A stretch of DNA of 64,000 nt from Burkholderia sp. GAS332 (GTDB taxonomy: Bacteria; Pseudomonadota; Gammaproteobacteria; Burkholderiales; Burkholderiaceae). A program made the translations under genes and the position numbers. The stretch is taken from NCBI GenBank assembly GCA_900142905.1, contig FSRV01000001.1, forward strand, positions 3,162,001 to 3,226,000, read 5' to 3'. A model generated the notes under the pieces. The model ran no database searches. It was not told where the DNA came from and was given only the letters and a program-made list of their open reading frames with translations. Below are positions 8,888 through 17,514 of this stretch, one piece after another. Each line of letters begins with the position of its first letter. The stretch's first letter is position 1.

Positions 8888-9841
8888 ATGCCACTTCGGA
8901 AACCGTCTGTGAAAGTGTCCGTGATCGTGCCGACGTACCGGCGCACGGCGGATCTCGCACGCTGCCTCGCGGCACTCGATGCGCAGGAGCGCCGCGCCGA
9001 CGAAGTGATCGTGATAGCCCGTCACGACGACTACGCGACGCTCGACTGGTTGCGCACGCGCGACGCGACCCGGCCCGACCCGCGCCGTTGGATCGTGCTG
9101 GTGCACAAGCCAGGCGTGGTCGCGGCCTACAACCTCGGCATCGACAGTGCAAGCGGCGACGTGCTCTGCTTCACCGACGACGACGCCGCGCCGCATTCCG
9201 ACTGGGTCGCGCGGATCACCCGCGCGTTCGACACCGATCCGGCGCTCGGCGGCCTCGGTGGACGCGACATCGTGCATGAACGCAATGGCATTCTGCAGGG
9301 GCAGAAGCCACGCGTCGGCCTCGTGCGCTGGTATGGCCGGACCATCGGCAATCACCATATCGGCCACGGCGCGGCACGCGAAGTCCAGGTGCTCAAGGGC
9401 GTCAACATGGCGTTTCGCCGCGAGGCGATCGGCACGCTGCGCTTCGATGCCCGCTTGCGAGGTACCGGCGCGCAGGTTCACTGCGAGATGGCCTTCAGTC
9501 TGGACGTGCAGCGGCGCGGCTGGACCCTGATTTACGACCCGTCGCTGCTGGTGGAGCACTTCCCGGCCCAGCGCAGCGACGAAGACCAGCGCTTCACATT
9601 TAACGACGCCGCCTTCTATAACGCGTCATTCAATCTCCGACTCATCATGTGCGAATACCTGACGCCAACCGGCCGATGGGCGTTCGTCGTTTACTCGACG
9701 CTGATCGGCGATCGTGCGGACCCGGGGTTCCTGCGCGCATTGTCGTTGGCATTCGAGCGCGGCGGCGTGGCACTCGCGCTTCGCAAATGGCGAGTTGGTT
9801 TACGCGCAATGCGCGGGGCATGGCAGGAGGCGGCGCGCTGA
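8888..9841 (+). CDS. Glycosyltransferase family 2
   Basis: This 317-residue GT-A glycosyltransferase begins with VSVIVPTYRRTADLARCLA and carries the metal/nucleotide-binding DXD-type motif as CFTDDDAAPH (about residues 95-104). A likely acceptor-side segment, LKGVNMAFRREAIG, follows. It should add a sugar to the growing lipid-linked repeat on the cytoplasmic face of the inner membrane. No transmembrane helices are evident, apart from a weak hydrophobic patch near FVVYSTLIG. It follows the priming transferase with a 2-bp gap and precedes the export lipoprotein gene by 37 bp, so it belongs to the polysaccharide operon. Donor and acceptor sugars are unknown. Confidence 0.88.
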   Translation: MPLRKPSVKVSVIVPTYRRTADLARCLAALDAQERRADEVIVIARHDDYATLDWLRTRDATRPDPRRWIVLVHKPGVVAAYNLGIDSASGDVLCFTDDDAAPHSDWVARITRAFDTDPALGGLGGRDIVHERNGILQGQKPRVGLVRWYGRTIGNHHIGHGAAREVQVLKGVNMAFRREAIGTLRFDARLRGTGAQVHCEMAFSLDVQRRGWTLIYDPSLLVEHFPAQRSDEDQRFTFNDAAFYNASFNLRLIMCEYLTPTGRWAFVVYSTLIGDRADPGFLRALSLAFERGGVALALRKWRVGLRAMRGAWQEAAR

Positions 9842-9878
9842 CCGATCATCGCGCTGCTTCACGCGAGGGACCACTAAA

Positions 9879-11075
9879 ATGACTATCAGAACGATTGCCG
9901 CAGGGCTCGCGGCCGCATCTCTGTGCGCCTGTTCTTTGGCGCCAGGACCTTATCTGGACACCAAGCGGCTGGAGCCGCCTCCTCCGCCGGAGCAGACCGC
10001 CGAAAAATTTCCGGTGCACACCATCGATGTCGGCTATTTTCGCCAGCAACGCGCCGCCGCGGTGCCGGCCGTCTGCCCGCTGTCGTGCCTGACGCCGCAG
10101 ACGCGCGGCGCCTACGACTACCGGCTTGGCATCGGCGATCAGTTGAACATCATCGTCTGGGATCACCCGGAACTGACCGGCGGTGGCACGGGCGTGGCGC
10201 CATTGCCGCTCCCCTCCATCGGCAACGGCGCCACGCCAACGCCCGGACCCACGCAGACCCAAGGCGCGACACCGATCGCACCGACGCTAACGGGCGGCGG
10301 TGAAGGCGGATTGACCGTGCGCGTCGCCAACAACGGCACGATCTTTTTCCCGCGCGTGGGCCGCATCAAGGTGCTCGGCATGACCGCGCAGCAGGTTCAG
10401 GAGTCGCTGTCGAAGGGCCTCTCGAAGACGATTCGCAATCCTCAGCTCGATGTTCGCGTGTCGGGATTCAATAGCCAATCGGTGCAGGTGACCGGCAATC
10501 TGCGCACGCCCGCCTCCGAAGCAATCACCGATTCGCCGCTGACCGTGCTCGATGCCATCAATCGCGCAGGCGGCGCGCTGCCCGACGCGGATCTACAGAA
10601 CGTGGGCGTGACCCGCGACGGCAAGCGCTACACGGTCGACGTCGCCTCGCTGCTCGAAACCGGCGATCCACAACAGAACGTGCTGCTGAAAGACGGCGAC
10701 ATCATCGATGTGCCGGATCGCTCGAACAGCCGCGTCTTCGTGCTCGGCGAAGTGAACAAGCCGACCTCGCTGCCGATGAACCGCGGCCGCCTGACGCTCG
10801 CCGATGCGCTGACCGGCGCCGGCAGTCTCGACGTCAAAACCGGCGATCCGCGTTTCGTCTACGTGGTGCGTGGCGCCGACAAGACGCTCACACCCGACGT
10901 CTATCAGCTCGATATGACCCAGGTCGACGCGTTGATGCTGATGACCAAGTTCGAACTTCAGCCGAAGGATGTGGTGTACGTGCAGGTCTCGAGCGCAGCA
11001 CGCTTTAACCGCGCCCTCGAACAGATCACGCCGACCCTGCAAGACTTGTTCTACACGGTTGAACTGGGCCGATAA
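9879..11075 (+). CDS. Polysaccharide export outer-membrane lipoprotein (Wza family)
   Basis: This 398-residue protein starts at ATG 9879; the open frame extends upstream only into the glycosyltransferase gene. A lipoprotein signal is seen, with the lipobox LCAC giving a mature Cys18. The Poly_export domain begins at YRLGIGDQLNIIVWDHPEL (about 81-99) and is followed by SLBB-type repeats (for example 165-240 and 245-330) and a C-terminal amphipathic segment. Wza proteins form the octameric outer-membrane channel for capsule or exopolysaccharide and work with the Wzc kinase encoded next. Between the end of the first motif and the following strand (VANNGTIFFPRVG) there is a Gly/Pro/Thr-rich insertion at about residues 101-144 that I do not expect in standard Wza. 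Confidence 0.9.
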   Translation: MTIRTIAAGLAAASLCACSLAPGPYLDTKRLEPPPPPEQTAEKFPVHTIDVGYFRQQRAAAVPAVCPLSCLTPQTRGAYDYRLGIGDQLNIIVWDHPELTGGGTGVAPLPLPSIGNGATPTPGPTQTQGATPIAPTLTGGGEGGLTVRVANNGTIFFPRVGRIKVLGMTAQQVQESLSKGLSKTIRNPQLDVRVSGFNSQSVQVTGNLRTPASEAITDSPLTVLDAINRAGGALPDADLQNVGVTRDGKRYTVDVASLLETGDPQQNVLLKDGDIIDVPDRSNSRVFVLGEVNKPTSLPMNRGRLTLADALTGAGSLDVKTGDPRFVYVVRGADKTLTPDVYQLDMTQVDALMLMTKFELQPKDVVYVQVSSAARFNRALEQITPTLQDLFYTVELGR

Positions 11076-11098
11076 ATCGCACGCAACGGAGTATCCCT

Positions 11099-13489
11099 AT
11101 GAGTACGTACGACATGCTGGACCATGGACCGGCGCCCAGCAGCGACGAAGATGCGGTGATGCGCGATTTGCTGCGCATGATCATGGACCAGATCTGGTGG
11201 GTGATCGGCATTGCCGGCTGTGTGATTCTCGCCGCGGTGATCTATACGAAGCTCGCCACGCCGATCTATTCCGCCGACGCCCTGCTTCAGGTCGACACGC
11301 AACCCATCAACAACGGTTCGCAAAATCAGAGCACGCCGTCGCTCGTGCCGTCGGTGGGCCCGATGCGCACCGACGCGGAAATCGAAATCATCAAGAGCCG
11401 CGCGGTGGTCGAGCCGGTGGTCGAGCAGTTCAAGCTGAACTTCAGCACGGGCGCCAAAACCATGCCGGTACTCAGCAAGATCTCGTCATGGTTCGCGCAT
11501 CCCGGCCGTCCACTCGGCGCTGCGTTCGGCATGGATTCCTATGCGTGGGGTGGCGAGCAATTCGAGGTCGCGTCGATCACGGTGCCGAAATCGCTGGAAG
11601 GCGCGCGCCTGACATTGCAAGTGCTCGATTACGGCCGCTATGAATTGACCGACTCGTTCGGGCAGAAGATCCTCACCGGGGTGGCGGGTCAGGAAGCAAG
11701 CGGCAATGACGTCACGCTGTTCGTCAGAACGCTGGTGGCCCGTCCGGGCACTGAGTTCTACGTGACGCGCTTCAACCAACTGGACGCGGTCGCCGCGCTT
11801 TCTTCCGGATTGCAGGTGAGCGAGAAAGGCCGGGACACCGGCGTCGTGCAACTGTCGTACATGGGCACCGATCCGCACGCGATCACCGAGATCACCAATG
11901 CGGTGGCGGCGTCGTATCTGGCACAACGCACCGAACGCGCACAGGAAGAAGCGAGCCACATGCTGAGCTTCCTGAACAGCGAGTTGCCGCGCCTGCGCGA
12001 CGAAGTGAAGAAGACTGAGACCGCGTTGTCGGAGTATCAGTCGAAAACCGGTTCGTTCCAGCCGACCCAGGAGGCCGGCGTCTACCTCGCCGGTGGTCTG
12101 GACTACGAGAAGCAGATTGCGACGCTACGCATCCAGCGCGCGCAACTGCTGCAGCGCTTCACTGAGGAAAGCCCGGAAGTGCAGCAGGTGGACACGCAAC
12201 TGGCGGCGATGTCGCGCGAAAAAGCCCGCTTCGAAGAGCATTTCAACACACTGCCGAGCTCCGAACGCAATGCCCTCTCCTTGCAGCGCGACGCGAAGGT
12301 TGCCGAGGAAATTTATGTGGCCTTGCTGAACAAAACCCAGGAGTTGTCGATCTCTCGTGCCGGCACGATCGGCAACGTGCATATCATCGACCAGGCCTTG
12401 CTGCCGTCTCAGCCGGTGCGGCCGAAGTCGGCGCTGATCATTTCGGCGGGCACGCTGCTCGGCATCATCGGCGGCGTTCTGTTCGCGTTCTGCCGCCGCA
12501 CGTTCTTTACCGGCGTGGCCGATCCCGAGTTCGTCGAGCGGCGCTTCCAGTTGCCGATCTTCGGCTCGATCGCCTTCAGCCCGGAACAGGCGCGCAGCGA
12601 CCGGCAATTGAGCGCCGCGCGCACCGCGGCCCTGCCTGGCCCCAGGTCGACGCCGACCGAAGTGCTAGCGGAGCCGTCGGGCGTCATGCGAATGCTTCGG
12701 CCGGGTTCCGCAGCGGCCCGCCAAGGCAGCGTACCGGTCGGCACGCAAACCGTCATTGCGTCGAGCAAGGCGCCGATGCGGCCGCTGCTGGCAAAGACCC
12801 ATCCGTACGACTCGACGGTGGAAGGTCTGCGTGGGCTGCGCGCCACGCTGCAATTCGGCCTGATCGACGCACCCAACCGCATCGTGGCAATCACGAGCCC
12901 GGCGCCCTCGGACGGCAAAAGCTTTCTGTGCGCGAACCTCGCCGCACTGATCGCGGAATCAGGCAAGCGCGTGCTGCTGATCGACGCCGATCTGCGGCGT
13001 GGACGCCTCGCGCAGTATCTCGGCCGCTCGCCCCACGGCGGCTTGACTGAACTGCTGACGGGTCAGGTCGATCTTGAAGTCGCGGCGCGCGCCACGGGCG
13101 TGGAGGGGTTGCACTTCATCGCGGCGGGCGCCTATCCGCCGAATCCGTCGGAGATTCTGACGTCGCCGCGCTTCGGTGAAATTCTCGCACGCTTCGAGCA
13201 GGAGTTCGATCTGGTGATCGTCGATACGCCGCCGCTGCTGGCGGTGGCCGATGCGGCGGTGATTGCGCATCTCGCCGGTTCGACCGTGCTGGTGATGCGG
13301 GCCGGCGCTCACACCGAGGGCCACGTGGCCGACGCGCTGAAGAAATTGCGGCGCGCACGGGCCCGGGTGGTAGGTGGCGTGATGAACGCAGTGCCGCTCA
13401 AGAGCCACAACAAGAACGGCACGTACGATTATGCGTATGCGTACACCTACTCCGCCGGCGATCCGCTCGATACTCATGGATCACGATAG
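11099..13489 (+). CDS. Polysaccharide co-polymerase / tyrosine autokinase (Wzc family)
   Basis: This 796-residue protein has an N-terminal Wzz-type domain with a transmembrane helix near 40-60, a long periplasmic coiled-coil part, a second helix near 445-465, and a cytoplasmic BY-kinase domain. Walker A is APSDGKSFLCANLA, Walker A' is VLLIDADLRRG and Walker B is LVIVDTPPLLAV. The C-terminus carries a tyrosine cluster (YDYAYAYTYS), the usual autophosphorylation site. It controls polymerisation and export together with the Wza-like protein, 23 bp upstream. No cognate low-molecular-weight phosphatase gene, such as Wzb, is found in the window. A strong terminator-like hairpin follows the stop codon, so the operon probably ends here. 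Confidence 0.92.
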   Translation: MSTYDMLDHGPAPSSDEDAVMRDLLRMIMDQIWWVIGIAGCVILAAVIYTKLATPIYSADALLQVDTQPINNGSQNQSTPSLVPSVGPMRTDAEIEIIKSRAVVEPVVEQFKLNFSTGAKTMPVLSKISSWFAHPGRPLGAAFGMDSYAWGGEQFEVASITVPKSLEGARLTLQVLDYGRYELTDSFGQKILTGVAGQEASGNDVTLFVRTLVARPGTEFYVTRFNQLDAVAALSSGLQVSEKGRDTGVVQLSYMGTDPHAITEITNAVAASYLAQRTERAQEEASHMLSFLNSELPRLRDEVKKTETALSEYQSKTGSFQPTQEAGVYLAGGLDYEKQIATLRIQRAQLLQRFTEESPEVQQVDTQLAAMSREKARFEEHFNTLPSSERNALSLQRDAKVAEEIYVALLNKTQELSISRAGTIGNVHIIDQALLPSQPVRPKSALIISAGTLLGIIGGVLFAFCRRTFFTGVADPEFVERRFQLPIFGSIAFSPEQARSDRQLSAARTAALPGPRSTPTEVLAEPSGVMRMLRPGSAAARQGSVPVGTQTVIASSKAPMRPLLAKTHPYDSTVEGLRGLRATLQFGLIDAPNRIVAITSPAPSDGKSFLCANLAALIAESGKRVLLIDADLRRGRLAQYLGRSPHGGLTELLTGQVDLEVAARATGVEGLHFIAAGAYPPNPSEILTSPRFGEILARFEQEFDLVIVDTPPLLAVADAAVIAHLAGSTVLVMRAGAHTEGHVADALKKLRRARARVVGGVMNAVPLKSHNKNGTYDYAYAYTYSAGDPLDTHGSR

Positions 13490-13511
13490 ATTGCCCTGAA
13501 TGGGGTAAAGC

Positions 13512-13548
13512 AAACAGGGCTGCGCCGGATCGAGGCGCAGCCCTGTTT
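13512..13548 (+). terminator. Hairpin terminator after the wzc-like gene
   Basis: A perfect 15-bp inverted repeat, AAACAGGGCTGCGCC and its complement, is separated by a 7-base loop. The 3' arm ends in TTT and is followed by CATT, so the U-tract is short. The position 23 bp after the wzc-like stop fits the end of the polysaccharide operon. Confidence 0.75.
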
Positions 13549-13746
13549 CATTGGTCCGCGGTTGATACGGACAAAGCGGGGGCAAGGTCGTCGTTACAAG
13601 CGCCGAAGCCGGCGGCGAACATGCAGGCTACCCGTGTGGCGCGGACGGAGACGATGAGAAAGGCAGGAATGCTGAGGGGTTGACCAGGCGAGTGGCCAAC
13701 AGAGGGAAGTCACAGCGCTCAGCTCAAGGCCGGCGCTGCCGCGCGC

Positions 13747-14169
13747 TTACAGAAACGCGCTGACGTCAGTATGAAAGCGCACGGCCAGCGCCTTCGCCAC
13801 CTTTTTGCTGATGGCGCGTCGGCCCGCGAGAATATCGCTCACTACGGTAGGCGACGCGATACCGATCAGATCCTTCTGCTTGAGCCCGTGCGTTTCCAGC
13901 AGATGCCGCAACACTTCGCGCGGCTCCGCTTTCGGGATCGTCACGTTGCTCGCTTCCCAGCTTCCGATCAGGTCGGTGACGATCGCGAACAGATCGGCCA
14001 GCGGATCTTCCTCGCTACCGTTCAGGTGATCGGCGAGCGCGTTGGCGAGCCGCACCATCGTCTGATAGTCCTGCTCGTTGCGAATGGGCGTAATCGGCAA
14101 CTGGGTTTGCAGTGCAGCCCAGGTTTGAGCGATGTCGGGAAAGGCTCCCGGAAGGCGATCGGCATTCAT
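13747..14169 (-). CDS. higA: HigA-type antitoxin, helix-turn-helix
   Basis: This 140-residue protein has a C-terminal helix-turn-helix (GLKQKDLIGIASPTVVSDIL, then AGRRAISKKVAKALAVRF) and an N-terminal part that resembles HigA antitoxins of the E. coli type. It binds and neutralises the HigB toxin and represses the operon. I choose ATG 14169 over the upstream TTG at 14193, because ATG 14169 overlaps the toxin stop as ATGA, which is typical coupling, and GAGGAAG lies upstream. The toxin gene comes first in the operon, as in other higBA loci. The pair sits inside the polysaccharide locus, between wzc and a glycosyltransferase, pointing to insertion of a mobile addiction module. Confidence 0.85.
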   Translation of the reverse strand: MNADRLPGAFPDIAQTWAALQTQLPITPIRNEQDYQTMVRLANALADHLNGSEEDPLADLFAIVTDLIGSWEASNVTIPKAEPREVLRHLLETHGLKQKDLIGIASPTVVSDILAGRRAISKKVAKALAVRFHTDVSAFL

Positions 14170-14465
14170 GAGTTTAAATTCTTCCTCGTCCAAAGGTCGT
14201 ATTCCGCATGCGTCAGTACGTGACGAACGAACAACGACTGCCTGTTGTAGTGAATCGCCGCGATGATCCGGAACCGGTTGCCGCCCACGTCGAAAACCGT
14301 GTATTGCGGCGGCACGTAGTCCACGCCCGCGAACGTCTGCTTCAGGTCGTTATAGCCATACGCGAGGCATGCCTGCGCCAGTGAGTACCACGTCAACAGC
14401 GCACTGCGCGCCTCCGGATGTCTCTTTATGAAGTCCAGCAACGCTTTCTTTGAAATGACCCGCAT
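14166..14465 (-). CDS. higB: HigB-type toxin (mRNA interferase family)
   Basis: This 99-residue protein shows the HigB toxin pattern: MRVISKKALLDF at the N-terminus, a central WYSLAQ-type helix, then YTVFDVGGNRFRIIAAIHYN and a C-terminal FVRHVLTHAEYD segment. HigB toxins of this type cut mRNA at the ribosome. The start at ATG 14465 has GAGGAAA seven bases upstream; a longer frame upstream has no such site. It is followed by higA with an ATGA overlap. Transcription probably starts near 14597 from a promoter embedded in the inverted repeat at 14606-14644. The basic residues conserved in the family are present, so it looks intact and active. Confidence 0.85.
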   Translation of the reverse strand: MRVISKKALLDFIKRHPEARSALLTWYSLAQACLAYGYNDLKQTFAGVDYVPPQYTVFDVGGNRFRIIAAIHYNRQSLFVRHVLTHAEYDLWTRKNLNS

Positions 14466-14603
14466 CGAATTTCCTCGCATGGTTTCGCGCGCTGAACCTG
14501 CGCGCCCTACCTGCAAGACTAATAAGACGGGATCGACACCGATAGTCAGCCGGACGGCATAGACCGAACAGCCAGCTACGGCTTACTGCAGTACGACAAG
14601 AGC

Positions 14604-14644
14604 ATTTTATTCGCATATTGCGAAGTTCGCAATATGCGAATAAA
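14604..14644 (-). promoter_or_regulatory. Predicted higBA promoter and operator in a 19-bp inverted repeat
   Basis: Bases 14606-14624 and 14626-14644 form a perfect 19-bp inverted repeat around one base. Each arm is itself a small palindrome (TTCGCA, three bases, TGCGAA), so four half-sites are present. On the minus strand TTGCGA (14632-14627), a 17-base spacer and TAAAAT (14609-14604) form a sigma-70 promoter directed at higB, which starts about 140 bases downstream. This is the expected place for a HigA operator. Promoter and operator function are inferred. Confidence 0.6.
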
Positions 14645-14688
14645 GAGACAATCGGCCGCGGCTGCATTCGCGCTCGCCCGCGTCCACT

Positions 14689-15906
14689 TCAGCGCCCCCA
14701 ACTGCTTCCCCGCGCGCGTTCGACGGGCCATGCGAGATCCTCGGTGGCCAGATCGGATTCGATCCGCTCTGCCGCCGCCACCCGCAGACGCCAGCCTGAC
14801 GCCGCGATCGTGCGCGTCACTTCGGCCATGAAAGCGCGCCGGAAAACCGCCGCCGAAAACCGTTCGGCATTCGCACGGCATGCCGCCGGCGTGATCTGTT
14901 CACTCTGCCGTTCGAAGCGGTCGATCGCGTCGAGCATCGACACAACCGTTTGGCGTGCGAAATACACGCCGGTAGGACGCGCTTCGCCGATCGGCACCAC
15001 GGTTTCGAGCGCCCCGCCCTTGCCGAACGCAATGACCGGTGTGCCGCACGCCTGCGCTTCGAGCGCGACGATGCCGAAGTCTTCCTCGGCGGCGAACACG
15101 AAGGCGCGCGCACGTTGCAGATGATCCTTGAGAACCTTGAACGGCTGATAGCCGAGGATCGTCACGTTCGGACCGGCCTTGGCGCGAATCGCCGCCATTT
15201 CCGGCCCGTCGCCGATCACGATCAGCCTGCGGTGCGGCGTCGCGGTGAAGGTTTCGACGATCAGATCGATGCGCTTGTAAGGCACCATCCGCGAGGCGGT
15301 CAGATAGAAGTCTTCTTTGTCCGTGCACAGTTCGAACTTGTGCACGTCGACGGGAGGCGGAATCACTGCCGCATCGCGCCGGTAAGTTTTCATCACACGC
15401 CGCGCGACGAATTGTGAATTCGCGATCAGGCGGTCGACGCTGTTCGCCGAGTGCGAATCCCAGCCGCGCAAATAATGAAGCAACGCGCGCGCGACCCAGG
15501 ACTTCGGCCCGCGTGTCAGATTCGCTTCGCGCAAGTACTGATGTTGCAGATCCCACGCGTAGCGCATCGGCGAATGCACGTAGCTCACGTGCGTCTGATC
15601 GGGGCCGACCAGCACACCCTTGGCAACCGCATAGGAGCTCGTGATGATGAGGTCGTAGCCCGAGAGATCGAACTGTTCGACGGCCAGCGGCATCAACGGC
15701 AGATACGCGCGATAGCGCCGCCGCGCAAACGGCAGGCCCTGGATAAACGAAGTCGTGACGGGTTTGCCGCCGAGCGGTCTGCGGTCTTCGAGGAAATCGA
15801 CGAGACTGAAAAGATCGGCGTCGGGAAAGCACGCAATGATCTGCTCGAGCACCTTCTCGGCGCCGCCGGGTGCGACGAGCCAGTCGTGCACGATCGCCAC
15901 TTTCAT
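14689..15906 (-). CDS. Glycosyltransferase family 4 (WbaZ-like)
   Basis: This 405-residue GT-B glycosyltransferase starts with MKVAIVHDWLVAPGGAEKVL and has the GT4 donor-site signature near FGIVALEAQACGTPVIAFGKGG (two overlapping parts: EDFGIVALEAQACG and TPVIAFGKGG), with the expected EX7E-type glutamates. Such enzymes often transfer mannose or related sugars to lipid-linked intermediates. ATG 15906 is preferred because it has GGGGAGAT just upstream and matches the family N-terminus; the longer open frame upstream does not. The gene is divergent from the next glycosyltransferase (176 bp apart) and belongs to the polysaccharide locus. Its sugar is unknown. Confidence 0.85.
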   Translation of the reverse strand: MKVAIVHDWLVAPGGAEKVLEQIIACFPDADLFSLVDFLEDRRPLGGKPVTTSFIQGLPFARRRYRAYLPLMPLAVEQFDLSGYDLIITSSYAVAKGVLVGPDQTHVSYVHSPMRYAWDLQHQYLREANLTRGPKSWVARALLHYLRGWDSHSANSVDRLIANSQFVARRVMKTYRRDAAVIPPPVDVHKFELCTDKEDFYLTASRMVPYKRIDLIVETFTATPHRRLIVIGDGPEMAAIRAKAGPNVTILGYQPFKVLKDHLQRARAFVFAAEEDFGIVALEAQACGTPVIAFGKGGALETVVPIGEARPTGVYFARQTVVSMLDAIDRFERQSEQITPAACRANAERFSAAVFRRAFMAEVTRTIAASGWRLRVAAAERIESDLATEDLAWPVERARGSSWGR

Positions 15907-16082
15907 GATCTCCCCACCTATTAATAAACGACCCTTGGTCTTATCAATGAGTGTATGTGCCGCATCATTTACTGTGCGTGCGTATGCCCACATTCGGGGC
16001 GCGACAGTCCGCTAATAATGAGGACGCGGCATTCGCCTCTTGCGAACAGCGCGTTCAATTACTTCGCCCGACTTTGCACTTT

Positions 16083-17366
16083 ATGCGCCCTCCGATCGAC
16101 GCTTCTCCCCTCCCCCAATCCTTACCGCTGATTCAGCCTGCCCTGCTCGATCCATCTGTCGCGCCACCCTCATCGGTATCGACAGCAACATCGGCAGCGC
16201 GCTCACTGACGCGGCCGACTGTGCTATTCGTCGATCAGAGCGGCCAGCTCGGCGGCGCTGAATTCGCACTCCTGCAACTGGCCGGAAGCTGCACCGCGCG
16301 CAGCGAAGTCGTGCTGCTGTCCGACGGTCCATTTCGCGCGCGCCTCGAAGCGCTCGGCGCACACGTGCAGGTACTGAACGACGCACGCGTGTCGGGCATC
16401 GCTCGGCAAGCCTCCGGATTGAACTGTCTGCGCGTCGTGCCCGGCATCCTGCGCCAGGTTCGCGTCATCGCGGCGCGAGCAAGCGCGTTCGACGTGCTGT
16501 TTCTCAACACACAAAAAGCCCTCGTGCTTGGCGCGCTCGGCAAGCCGTTGCATCGCAAACCGGTGATCTGGTATCAGCATGACATCCTCACACGCGAGCA
16601 TTTCGGGCGCGTGCAGTTGCACGTCATCAAGTGGGTGGTGCGCTTCGCCGTTGATCTGGTGGTGGCGAATTCGCAGGCGTCGAAGCAATCGCTGATGGCG
16701 CTGACCGGCATCGCGGCCGACGCGGTACCGGTCATCTACAACGGTATCGACGCCGGCGCGTTCGAACGCATCGATGGCAGCGATGTGGGCACGCTGCGCC
16801 GGCGTCTGGGCTTGCCTGAGCATGCGTGGCTCGCGGGCTTGTTCGGCCGTCTCGCGCCGTGGAAAGGACAGCACATTGCGCTCGAGGCCATTGCGCGACT
16901 GCCCGACGTGCACCTGGTGCTGGTCGGTGCGCCGCTATTCGGTGAGGAGGCCTACGCGCAGCGCCTGCATGAGCAGGCCGCGGCACTGGGCGTAGCGGAT
17001 CGCGTGCATGTCGCGGGCTTTCAGGACGACGTGCCCGCGTGGATGAAGGCGATGGATGTGATCTTGCACACGTCGACCGAGCCGGAGCCGTTCGGGCGGG
17101 TGATCGTCGAAGGCATGGCGGCAGCGCGCCCGGTGATCGCAGCGGCCGCGGGCGGCGTGACTGAGATCGTGCGGCATCAACACAATGGGTGGCTCGTGAA
17201 ACCGGGAGACGTGGCCGCACTGGCTGATGCGATCGGCGCGTTGCGCGCCGATCCGGCCATGGCGCAGCGCCTCGCGGATCAGGCGCTTGCCGATGCGCAA
17301 AGCAGGTTTTCAGTGGATCAGTATTTGCAGCGGATGATGCAGGCGATCGGGCAAGCCGCGCGCTAG
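16083..17366 (+). CDS. Glycosyltransferase family 4
   Basis: This GT-B enzyme of about 427 residues has the N-terminal PTVLFVDQSGQLGGAEFALL motif, typical of GT4 proteins that bind an acceptor near a GGAE loop. The C-terminal donor domain has GLFGRLAPWKGQHIALEA and the EPEPFGRVIVEGMAAARPVI signature. The start is uncertain: ATG 16083 gives a family-like length, but GTG 15951 and ATG 15984 are also in frame, and no strong ribosome binding site is seen at any of them. It lies beyond the higBA insertion and is divergent from the other GT4 gene, so it is a late member of the polysaccharide cluster. The transferred sugar is not known. Confidence 0.82.
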   Translation: MRPPIDASPLPQSLPLIQPALLDPSVAPPSSVSTATSAARSLTRPTVLFVDQSGQLGGAEFALLQLAGSCTARSEVVLLSDGPFRARLEALGAHVQVLNDARVSGIARQASGLNCLRVVPGILRQVRVIAARASAFDVLFLNTQKALVLGALGKPLHRKPVIWYQHDILTREHFGRVQLHVIKWVVRFAVDLVVANSQASKQSLMALTGIAADAVPVIYNGIDAGAFERIDGSDVGTLRRRLGLPEHAWLAGLFGRLAPWKGQHIALEAIARLPDVHLVLVGAPLFGEEAYAQRLHEQAAALGVADRVHVAGFQDDVPAWMKAMDVILHTSTEPEPFGRVIVEGMAAARPVIAAAAGGVTEIVRHQHNGWLVKPGDVAALADAIGALRADPAMAQRLADQALADAQSRFSVDQYLQRMMQAIGQAAR

Positions 17367-17514
17367 TGGAGCTTGACGCAAGTTAGTGCGGCTCGACACT
17401 GATCTCTGCTGGAGCAAGAGCCCGCCGACGCGGGTTAGTACAGGTCGACGCAGGTCAACGCAGGAAAGCGAGCCCGCTAAAGCAGGCTCGCGTGCAGCGG
17501 CAAAAACGCGGTGA

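Noticed and set aside
14350..14667. A 105-codon minus-strand frame over the higBA promoter
   Set aside because: It lies across the operator palindrome and overlaps higB in another frame; no protein-like pattern.
17468..17491. Hairpin GCGAGCC/GGCTCGC as a terminator
   Set aside because: A stem is present but neither strand has a U-tract after it, so I do not list it as a terminator.
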